A stretch of 64,000 nucleotides of DNA from Floccularia luteovirens. Taxonomy: Eukaryota > Basidiomycota > Agaricomycetes > Agaricales > Squamanitaceae. A program made the translations under genes and the position numbers. Location of the stretch: NCBI GenBank assembly GCA_009739215.1, contig VSJF01000002.1, positions 1,240,001-1,304,000 of the forward strand, read 5' to 3'. Position 1 is the first letter of the stretch. Every line of letters begins with the position of its first letter. Positions 35,901-45,656 of the stretch are shown here, one piece after another. Below the pieces are notes generated by a model, which was not told where the DNA came from, did not search any database, and saw only the letters and a list, made by a program, of their open reading frames with translations.

Positions 35901-38148
35901 GATACTAGAGTCTGTATGGTCGCGACGGTCACGGTTCACGATGCTATTACTACGCGAGCGACGGCCACTATTAGACCCAGCCTTTGCAAAAGTATTCTTG
36001 ACCTTCTCCCATGTGCTTGGTGATGTCGACTCCCCGTTTCTTTTCAGTGAAGGCTCGTTATTCAAACCACGTTCGTCCCAGTCAGGGAAATCGCCATTTA
36101 TTGGGGAGCGTTCACTTTGTATGCGCGATGCAACCGAAAGACGTGCCGGGTAGCTTTGTGGAGAGGCAGAATCATCACTGGCGCGAGTGAGCAGTGTGTT
36201 TTGGGAGACCGCTATAAGGGATGTTTGGGAAGGCGGCACAAGAGATGGGCTTCGTTCAGGAAGTATTTCAGATTCGATAACTAGGCTTTTAGAGTCTGAT
36301 GAGGCGCGAGGAGAAACGTCTTCAATAGGAGAAAAGCCGTGTGATGATGTGGCCGAGAGAGGTGCGTCGTCGTAGTCTTGCTCTTCATCCTGTTCTCCTT
36401 GCTCCCTGTTCTGGGTTTCTTCGTCTTCGTCGTCATGGATTGGCATTCGTATCTCAGGAACTAGGTAATGTGAGCGAAAAGTACCAGAGTATGACCTGTA
36501 ACCCACCCGGAGAAGCTATCCAACTAATTTCGCGATCATAAGGATCTGCCATTAACCCATATGGTGTTCGGGGCCTATATGTATCTGCTTGATAAAGTAC
36601 TTGTTCTTCGTCATCATCACTGATTGGTTTCTCCTTAAGTGGGGTTGTGAAGGGGCTGCTAGGAAATAATTCATCCTTGGATTGGGTTCTTTGGCTTAGA
36701 TAGATCGGCACTCCAACCGCAGATGTTGAATTGGAATCAGTAGAAATATTTGACGGGGCATCCGAAGAATGTGGAGGGCGGGATCCCGTGAGATGAGTCA
36801 CTAAACGGTAAGGTGCTTTAGGATTTGGGGGTTCAGGAAAGTATCGGTCTTCATCATCATCTTCCACCACAACACTCCGCCTTCTAGTGATTTCCGGGCG
36901 CTCCTGTTCTGTTTCGGGCTTTCTTATGACTGGCAGTGAAGGAGGTTCCTCGAACAGGTCATAGATTTCCTTGTGAGACCCATTGGCTTGATTTGGAGTT
37001 GCAGACCGAGCACGGTTATTGTCAAGCACAAGAGGTAATAGTGTCGGAGGAACGACCGGTGTATTTGATGAAGTAGATATAACCTCATTATCTGAGACTA
37101 TGGGAATGGCACCTGATGATTCTTTCCGTGAACGTCGTCGTCGACGTTTTGGGCCGGGAGAAGGAGAGCGCATATCCTCAGTGTTCATCTGCTCGGCATC
37201 AGCTTCCTTGGTAATTCTTCCACCGAGACGACTTAGTAGAATTTGCCGAGCGACAGTGCGTTCGCCGCCTGACACTGTGTTGTTACGCCACAACTTCCCA
37301 GATTGCGGAGGGGGGGTTGGCGACGGTGACGGATCGTAGGTCTCTGTACCACGGGTCAATTTATGCATCGCCAAGCGGCGGCCAGCAGCTGTACTACCTG
37401 CACTACTGGAACGTGCAAGGCCTTTTTGAATAGCTTCTAATGTTGGTAGAGGAATGGGTGTTGGAGGGGATGTCCCGGGGTAGAATAAAGAGAGTTCTGG
37501 TGACGCAGGAGTAGGAGATCGCAGTAGGCGAGAATTTTGTAATGCAGCGAAGTGAGAAGGGGTTGGCGATAGAAGAGGGGTTACAACCGGGAGTGTAATA
37601 TATGAAGGAGCGGGAAAGCCTTCATCTTGTGAAGAGTCGCCACCCGGATTCATGCCTGGCGGGGGAGTTTGTAGAGCCCTGACTTTGCCTTTCAAGTCTT
37701 TTGAACCCCTTGACCTCGAACGTGAACGAGATCGTCGTTTGGAGCGCGATGTTGGACCCGGGGATACTACCCTTTCCTCGACATCCGCATCAGCCTCTGC
37801 TTCTGTCGGCTCTGCATGGCCATCTGTTGGTGATGGACTTTCAGCAACATCAGCCTTTTCTTGAATTACAATTTGGCTGTTTTCCTCTGGAGTGATCGCT
37901 TTTTCACCGTCCGAAGCCATATTCTCTACATCACTAGAGGGCTTATCTGGCTCTTTGGTTCCTTCATCCGGCTCGACCCCATTCCTCTCCCCGTCATTTG
38001 CAGGTTTTTCACCTTCGCTGACAGCCTCTACATGCATTGGAGGCCGACGACCGTCTTTCATTCGGGGGAGAGACGCCGCACGCTTAAGCTTGGCAACGGC
38101 AAGCATTCGTTGTTCAGCGCGTGAAGGCTGTCGCTCCTGATCCGCCAT
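32929..38148 (-). CDS. Sec7- and PH-domain protein (Syt1-like ArfGEF family), Sec7 catalytic motif degenerate
   Basis: Large protein of about 1,700 residues in three long exons: 38148-about 36510, about 36464-35064, about 35014-32929. Junctions are in phase (WIASPG to VPEIRMPIHD; SSSSNG then ARKNIHMDFN). The first 1,000 residues are Ser/Pro/charged and disordered, with an SRSRSR run. A PH-like segment (DRFLFLFNDILVIAKP, about 34640) precedes the Sec7 domain at about 34480-34010: INILLSKNGMAYDSNLVGQL, LDRATLGEYLSRR, VDRALRVFLYSINIP. A second PH-like region ends near DPLIRHQWAVSLKRQ. In active ArfGEFs the loop after the FL-SF helix reads RLPGEAQ, whose Glu expels GDP; here it reads NIPPRSHHS, with no Glu. 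The second motif keeps only LNELLH of the usual NTDLH region. It may be a scaffold rather than an exchange factor. Confidence 0.8.
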
Positions 38149-38479
38149 GAATTTCTGAAAGAGGAACCTTAATAGCTGTCGAGTAAGGTAAAAATCGTGG
38201 GGCAGGTAGACTGACTGTGACGACTCGGACCCCGTCCGTTAGTAATTATTGTCCAACGCCGGCTAAAGAAAAGGTTGAATTTGATTTGAACGATAAAAAG
38301 GATAATACTTGTGGAGAGAAATGAGTGGACATAAGATAGTAGGAATTGATATAAGTCAACGTACCAGGATAGCAGATGCGGAGAGATTGAAAGCTGGAGA
38401 GAAGGTTGACAACACCAGGCTCAGGCTGAATGCCGCGCCGCCCTGGCACAACACGTGCTCAATTTAATATTTGCCCTTT
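38149..38479. other. Intergenic
   Basis: About 330 bp upstream of the Sec7 gene and downstream of the flavin-reductase-like gene, both minus strand. No element recognised. Confidence 0.5.
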
Positions 38480-39619
38480 CTACTTTTTCGCCTTAAGGGC
38501 TTCATATTCTCCAACTACACTCTTCCAGGATATCCGTCCTATATCAAATACATCCAACACACGGGAATAAGTATTTCCACCAAGTCGTCCAACCGCTCCC
38601 AGTTTAGCTGGATCTACACTAATACAATCATCATCAAGAATCCTTTCCTTGACATGTACTTTCTTGATAGTTCCTAACACCACAGTCGTAGACACATTTG
38701 AAGAACCAGGAGCACAAATATCCTGAGAGTTATAAAGCTATTCAAAAGGCTGTCAATGCTTGCTAAATGCTAATTCGGTAGTTTTATCCTACCTCGCATT
38801 CCATACCAACAGAGCTTTCATTCACTAGGGCAGGCTTTACACCAGTCTGGGGAAACAGGATCATATTCAGATTCCGGAATGAATTGCGCAGCCCTCCTTA
38901 CGCTAGGTTCCATAGTCAACCCGCTCAACACCCATTCATCCACTTCTGCTGGAGATTCCACTGATGTGGAGTTGGCCGCACTAATGAATGACTCGCTAAT
39001 AATATTGACAGTGAATTCTTTAGTCTGTAGAATATTCTCTCGAGTATCCTTTGGTCGCCTCGATGACAGGTTAAACGAGATACTAATCATAGGTGGATTA
39101 TGGGAAACCTAGACGTACTGTGAGAAGGACCAAACATATTATTAAGAAAAGCCATTTACCATTGAGAAGTAACTAGTATTAATTCAGTCATGAACGGTCA
39201 TCCAGAGTTCACCAAAGATCATACCTGAAAGGTGCAAGATTTGGCTATCCCATCATTGGAGATTGATGATACAAAGGCAATTGGACGTGGCACAATCACG
39301 GAGGTCAGGAGGCGATAAGTATCCCTTTGTGAGTGATTGCATATGTATGAGATTGCCCAGAGTCTTTCACTACCACATTCACTCACCGCTGAGATACATC
39401 GGGGTTTGTAAGATCCCAAGTTTTGCGTTTGTCCCCTTTTTGCAAACTTGTATTCGACGAACTTCCGTCTCCAATCTTCCAAGCAGGAGCAGGAGATTCA
39501 GTCCATGTGAAAGTTTTCTTGGGATCAAAAGGCGACCGTGAGGTGAGCAGTCTTCTTGTGAACTTTGACGCTGTTAACGTTGGGATTCGAACTTGAAGCC
39601 CGTATATGTTTCTGAACAT
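38480..39619 (-). CDS. Flavin-reductase-like FMN-binding split-barrel protein, with an apparent frameshift
   Basis: Family of FMN-binding split-barrel (flavin reductase-like) proteins. ATG at 39619; the N-terminus (FRNIYGLQVRIPTLTASKF) is basic and may target mitochondria. Exon 1 joins exon 2 in phase at VSQR-DTYRLLTSVIVPRPIAF. Within exon 2 the expected NLAPFSYFSM appears in a different frame from ISNDGIA, with one extra base in an AAA run (39240-39242). Later exons are in phase and typical: NPPMISISFNLSSRRPKDT, NIISESFISAANSTSVESP, GLTMEPS to TGVKPALVNESS, then LYNSQDICAPGS and VVLGTIKKVHVKE. TAG at 38480-38482. The domain is otherwise intact, so the break may be a sequencing error. The substrate is unknown. 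Confidence 0.78.
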
Positions 39620-41137
39620 ATCTTTCCAAAGTCGTGTGTAAGTACTCTCTCAAAATTGTGACTAAGCTTTGTTTGTGGTCATACGGGTGTGATTGCTTCA
39701 AGCAATGCTTATTGCTTGAAGTTCTTACATTCCATGGCCACTCTTTCATTGACAATTACATATGGTGTACAATATAATTAGTATGGAATTTGTAGGTGGG
39801 TATTCCATTTGCTAGTGCGTGTTTCCATGCGTGATGTGCTGACAAGTCCTGTATGATCTGAAATAGCTGAGATCGTGCAGATTTTGTGATATATGTATAA
39901 TATCCTGACACATACAGGGATTAATACTGATTACCATCAACACCATGATAAAGAGGTCAAGAAGACAAGTATAAACCTACAGACAAATCACCCAAATCCT
40001 GCTGGTTTCCAATACACAATAAGTACATAGTTTCTCATCACAAAGTGTGCCGTTATGTAACGGAACAACGTAGGTTAACGAATACATGCGTATGCAGACT
40101 TGAATTACTAAAATCATCTTATTTCAATCTGTCTGGAACAGCTCGGTTATTGTTGCAGGGTTTCTACGAGTGGGGTAGATACCATTAGGAGCATTTATTA
40201 CGGTCAAAGATTAGTATAGCTGCCTCCATGAAGCTACTCAAGTTTGGTGGTAGCCGGTGCCATGGGGGTTTTCATGACAACATGAAGAAATGAATGTCGA
40301 ACTTACGCTCCGCACACTCTAAGCTATATATATATAATTACTTATCCCAAGATTTAGGTCAGAATACAATTTATTACTTTACCTGCTCAGCGCTCATCAC
40401 TTAGCCCTTTCTGATATGAACTCTTTACATACTTATTGTTTCATCTTCTATAAATTCTATTTTCCTTGAACAGACGTACTTTTCTACCTTCGCAAGACTT
40501 CAATCTTCAGTTATTGGAGCTCACCGAATGGGAATATTACCAGAATTCATTGTATGAACTTGAGCTTCCTTGTGAATTAAGATCGACACTCGCCTTCCGT
40601 CCCATATGCTGCCGCAGTGATGTTCAAGAATTCCGATATGGAACCAGCTGTCAGCACACATTTAGCGCGGCCAGTTATGGGAAAATTGTGGTTATTGTAT
40701 GTGCAAAGCTGGATATACTTCCACGACGACAGCCGATTCCCACCGGTCAACGGATGAATTATAGACAAAACAAGCAGATTAGGTGGATGTGGTAACTGAA
40801 GACAAAGTGAGCGTATCATATAAAGGGCATATATAGACATGCATAGAGGTCGCAGTGAAGGCGTGCCTATGCTGGCCTTTACTCTATTGATAACCTATTC
40901 TGAACGTACGTTCACACGACGAGTATGAATGTTATGGAGTGATGCTCATATTTATCGCACTACCGATCAAAAAGACTGAGAACTGGCTATACTACATGCC
41001 TACATAGTACCCGGTGTAACCCTTGAGATTATCATACAAAAGTTTGACTGTCATCAACATCGCACATCCCCGTCTTTCCACTATTCCATCTCTCAGGCTG
41101 TTGTCGGACACATCTCCGCTGGGTTGAGTTTACATAA
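39620..41137. other. Long intergenic region
   Basis: About 1.5 kb. Contains the inverted-repeat cluster at 39692-39721, just upstream of the flavin-reductase-like gene, and a (TA)n run near 40325-40337. An open frame at 40466-40795 lacks an ATG and I do not consider it a gene. The rest shows no recognisable element. Confidence 0.5.
39692..39721. repeat. Overlapping inverted repeats, three ATTGCTT/AAGCAAT half-sites
   Basis: The sequence reads aTTGCTTcAAGCAATgcttATTGCTTgaag. It contains a perfect 10-bp-arm inverted repeat (CTTCAAGCAA, 6-bp spacer, TTGCTTGAAG) and an overlapping 7-bp-arm one with a 1-bp spacer. It lies about 75-100 bp upstream of the flavin-reductase-like ATG, where it could bind a dimeric regulator. 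That role is inference. Confidence 0.7.
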
Positions 41138-42806
41138 ATGTGGGGCCGCAGCCCTCACCAACTCAGGCCATTCCAGTTATCGTTATCCCAGACGTGTTTT
41201 CCACGAAGATACAATAGGACACGTTATTCAATTGCAGCACCATTTGGTGTGTCGTGGCAAGACCCTGTGGGCCTGAGAACTTCGACGTTTCGGTTATCTT
41301 TAGTGAGAAGCTGCAAAATTGGAACGCGCTCATTTGTCATTTGGCCTCCCAATCATTTTCACTCCATAAAAGCAGCCCAACCATCTTATTATATGCATCA
41401 ACGACAACAACATTCTACAGGAAAGACGACTAAGCCACTGCCTGCAGAGTCTACCAACGGAAATCCCGCTATGGACATCACTTCGAACGCGCACAACCAT
41501 AACCACAACCATGGACACTCTCATTCAATCCTTGGACATACCCACTCACACGAAGATGGACATGGGCATGATGCAGAACAAATTATTGCAGCTCTGAAAG
41601 GAAAAGGTGCTATTTCCCTTCATGACTGATAAGTGCTTCTGTCTGTAAGCTGATCACCATCTACCTATAATAGGCGACAGAGGCAGCCAAATCACTCTAG
41701 TTGGACTGTTTTCAAATGTGATCTTGACCGCTGCAAAGGGTGCTGCCGGCTGGTACCTGCATTCAGCATCTTTACTAGCAGATGCAGGTCATTCTTTGAG
41801 TGGTTCGTATTTTGTTTTATTTACGATTTTTCTTGTCCCTTTAACGTTATCTCCATAAAAGACCTGTTGGGAGACTTCGTCACTTTGTTTTGCTGGCGGC
41901 TTTCACGAAAGCCTCCCTCGGAGAGGTATCCATATGGTTTTGCAAAGTTTGAAACCATTGGGACCACTACCATCTCCATCCTCTTGATAGGCGGTGCACT
42001 TGGAATTGGCTTTCACTCATATCATCTCCTAATTACTACCTTAAGCGAAACGGCTGTTGCGCTTCCTTCCGGACCTATGCGAGAGATTTTACAAAACATC
42101 ACTTCTAGTGCACCACTACCTATGTTGGAATCAGACCACATATATAGTGTCGATCCAAATGCAGCATGGTTTGCGGCCACTGGCGTCATTGTCAAAGAAT
42201 GGCTATACAGGATTACAAAAGTTGTAGCAGACGAGGAGAAGAGCCCTGTATTATTGGCAAATGCGATTCACCACCGAAGTGATGCTTACTCCAGCTTGGT
42301 TGCTTTCTTTGCTATCATTGGAACCTGGCTTTTTCCTCTATTTCCCTTAGACCCTATTGGTGGTGGGTTGTTTTAGGTTTCTTGATTCTTGCCAGTTGCT
42401 TATGCGTTTCTTTGTTGAAGGTCTTGTGGTATCTGTTGTTATTCTTGTGCAGGGGTGTAGCCTTCTCAAAGGAGCTTGGGGTGATTTAACGGATGCAGGG
42501 GTATCACCTAGCACACGACAACATATAACAAAGATTCTCGCACCTTTAGTTTCAACAAATGTCAAGTCCCCCAAGTCTAGTGATGCTATACCCGATTTGC
42601 TATCTATCGATGGGGTCCGTGCACGGCGCGCTGGCTCGATGATCTTTGTAGATGTTACTGTTGGAGTGAAGTCGAGTGTTGACGTGGCTAGAACCCACAC
42701 ATTGGAGGAAAAGATCACAAATACCCTGAAGGCGGCAAGGAAAGAGATAACAGAAGTTCGGGTTAGATTCCAGCCAACTGACTTGCAAACACCGAAGAAG
42801 TCATGA
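41138..42806 (+). CDS. Mitochondrial cation diffusion facilitator (MMT1/2-like metal transporter)
   Basis: Proton-coupled divalent-metal exporter of the CDF family, of the group that includes the mitochondrial iron transporters Mmt1/2. ATG at 41138. The first 110 residues are basic and Arg/Ser-rich (RRYNRTRYSIAAPFG), like a presequence. A His-rich segment follows at about 41500-41570 (NHNHNHGHSHS, HTHSHEDGHGHD), a likely metal-binding loop. Introns: after KGKG near 41607, near 41802, and 42371-about 42420. The metal sites are intact: DAGHSLSD in TM2 (HxxxD) and AIHHRSDAYSS in TM5 (HxxxD). The cytosolic-type C-terminal domain ends IRVRFQP-like at VRVRFQPTD. TAA/TGA stop at 42804-42806. Metal preference (Fe, Zn or Mn) cannot be read. 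Confidence 0.9.
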
Positions 42807-42998
42807 TATTTCAACGATTCTCTTATGTTATTTATGTCATTAGTAACTGTACAGTGCATGATTTATCTCCAATCATATTAACCATGAAACGGTCTGGGGT
42901 TTGGTTTAGTTTCATTCTTGGAATCCTGTTGTACATGACATAATACTATATGTATACAATGTCATGATCAACGACATGTAGATTGGGCAACAACTATA

Positions 42999-45471
42999 AT
43001 GTCGAGTGTTCCTCATCTTCCTGTTTATCCATCACCAAGTGTGCGTGCATCCCTTTCACCATCTCAGCTAACCACCTTGAGGCAATCTTTAATATCTGGG
43101 CTTTCCACAACACTCGCTCTTCCCCCTGAAAAACGCGACACCCCAGCTACCCGAGGGTTCCTGTCGACTTATGCAAAAGAGACAGCACTAAAAATATTAG
43201 AAAGCATTATCTGGGATCCCCGGCCTATCAGCGAGATTCCTATATCTAAGGACGACCAACTGATTCAGAAAAATTCACTTCTCCTCGCCGAAAAGCTAGC
43301 ATCTTCGGACGAGGGTATCGACCTCTTAACTCTACTAGACCTTTCCATCGTGTATATTCCAGGGAAACAATCCCAGCTTCGTTCCATCTTCGCATCGTCC
43401 CTCAGATCAAACCCTTCACTGGTTGAATCATTGACTTTAGATCTGCTCCCAGCTCTTACTCTATTACTCACGAGCGACGCTTCGCAAGGAGGGCTTTATG
43501 TTCTCCGTAAGGCTACTTATTGCATTGTTTCATTCCTTCGATCTCTCCCCGCGGAACTCCGACGCCCTTTTGCGCAGAATAAGCCTTTTTTTCTTGCTTT
43601 ATCGAAAGCGTATGATGAAACGCTTGCATCTTTAGCACGAACATATGGTGGGTTGCACGGGTTGTCTGAAGGCCTTGATAGCGAGGGACAGCGAGGGCTA
43701 GACGATTGGGAGCGTATCTGGTTGGAAACTAAAGTGGCAATAATTGACGCTTTCCATATCATTCTCACCACATCACTAGATGACCTTGTATCCACTTCCG
43801 GGAGGAATCTTGGTGTAGAGACAGAACGCATATTTGACATAATGTTCTCGCTGCTGGAACTGAACGACACCTCTGATCATCTATCTGGCGGAGACAACAT
43901 CCCTCCAACGCCATTCCTCAAGCCGATCTCTCATTTCGGACTATCAACATAGTTATGACCTATCTCGTACACTGAATAATGCTATACGCAACTCTCAAGA
44001 GAGGGACCCAAGAGTTGATTTATTGGAGAATACTTTACAATCATTGGATTTGAATGAAGGTTCCACTAATCACGGAGAGAAGAGAAAGAATGCAGGCGCG
44101 CTGAAACTTCTTTTGCGGTCATCTGGAATTCAACCGGGAATTGACATCCGTGGGTCTACAAGAAGAGCGGCTGGTGATGTTAGTCAAGCTTCCCATGCTA
44201 GTGCCTCGTCGGCGTATAAAGGGAAAATGCCATCTACGTCCACGGATATCCAGGATGTTGATGTCGATGTCGATGTGAATGTAACTCAAATCCTGGACGT
44301 TCTCCCAGATTTATCACCTTCTTACGTTCGACTCTTACTGCTTCACCCCAAATATAATCGCAACACAGAAACAGTGTTAGGTGCACTTTTGGATGGAAGC
44401 GCTCTCTCCGAAGAGGAGCTAGGCAGTACAGCTTCGGCGATACATAAAATGGATCACACGCCTATCAATGTAGATAAATATGTGAAGGAAAGGAGGAATA
44501 TTTTTGATGACGAAGATATGGACATGGGCCTGCTGAGAATTGGGAAAAAAGCAGGGTATGTTCCTCATATAACGTTGTTACCACACCTCTCTCATGTCCT
44601 AACCTTTAATAAAGAGGAGACATCCTTCGGGACAGAGCTTTTGTAGAGGAAATGAAAGCCGATATTCTTAGGAGGGCTGAAGTAATCGCTCAAGGCGATG
44701 AAGAAGAGGAAGAGGAGTCTCTATCACCTGTTCAGAAAAAGGAAATCAGTATCGATACAGCTGCTGGTGACGGTGAGGTGGATCTTGATGATGTGTTTTC
44801 TCTTGTGAAGGTTGTTGGGGACGGAGAGAACAGTGGGGATGATATGGGGAGTGATGGGGAGGAGCCCGAGGGAGAGGACCAGAAACCAGGACCAGAAACC
44901 ATCCTTGAACTTGCGTATATCCGTGATCAGAAAGTATTTGAGCGAGATTCGCAAACAAGGAGGAGCAAGGCTCGTGCTGACTTGAAAGCCCAAACTGGTA
45001 TGTCCATTTTGTTTATTTTTACTGGTGTATTAAATCATTTTCAGGTTGGGATGACTCCCAAATTGAAGGATGGAGAATAATGCTGGAAAGAAATGTATGC
45101 TACAATTATTTTTCTTTGTCATGTATTGTCTCCTCAGAATGCCGTGTCAATAGCCTCGTAAAGACAAGATCCTCCAGAAACATGAATTTTCTGGAAATCA
45201 GCCAGGTCTTGATGTTAGTCAACATGAGGGAGGACGAAGTAGAGGTAGGGGCAGAGGAAACGGAAGTAGAGGAGCTGGCCGTGGAGGTACAGGAGGAGTT
45301 AGAGGTGGGGGGAATAGGCGTGGAAGGGGTGGGGGTGGAGAAGGAAGCAGCCAGGGAAATGCAAAGGAAAGAGCTTGGAAGGACAAGAACAAGGCTAGGC
45401 AAGCAAATCATGATCGTAAGCGAGGCCATGACAAGAAAATGGCACGAGGCGGTGTTGCTCCTGTAGTATGA
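42999..45471 (+). CDS. CUE-domain protein, ASCC2/Cue3-like, with an apparent frameshift
   Basis: Likely counterpart of ASCC2/Cue3, a ubiquitin-binding subunit of the ribosome quality-control trigger complex. ATG at 42999 (MSSVPHLPVYPSPSVRASLS). The long first exon is helical. At about 43926-43929 the frame breaks: upstream reads PFLKP, while the expected continuation LISDYQHSYDLS lies in another frame, with no usable intron between. The CUE domain is at 44270-44400 (VTQILDVLPDLSPSYVRLLL). Later introns splice KKAGG to DILRDRAFVEEM, QTG to WDDSQIEGWRIMLERN, and to PRKDKILQKHEFSG. The C-terminus is Arg/Gly-rich (GGRSRGRGRGNGSRG), typical of RNA-associated proteins of this family. TGA at 45469-45471. 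Confidence 0.85.
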
Positions 45472-45656
45472 AACTATTGGCTCAAATGTATATTGTTGAA
45501 GACATGTAGCCAGCAACTTATTAAGAGCACAGTTCTCAATCCCTCAAACTGTATTCGAATTTTACTCAATTTGTTTACAGTTTTGAGAATATCGGCCAAA
45601 ATGGAAATTACATCCTTATGAAACGATTCACCAAGCTTCTAACTAGTTGCCACATA

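Noticed and set aside
35022..38148. Treating the long open frames upstream of the Sec7 domain as separate genes
   Set aside because: GT-AG introns at about 36464-36510 and 35015-35063 join them in phase with the Sec7 exon, and no stop or new promoter separates them.
39570..39610. tRNA-like T-arm sequence (gggattcgaac)
   Set aside because: It lies inside exon 1 of the flavin-reductase-like gene in frame, and no acceptor stem or anticodon arm could be paired around it.
40466..40795. 109-codon open frame in the long intergenic region
   Set aside because: It opens with TTG, has no family resemblance and no splice sites that extend it to an ATG.
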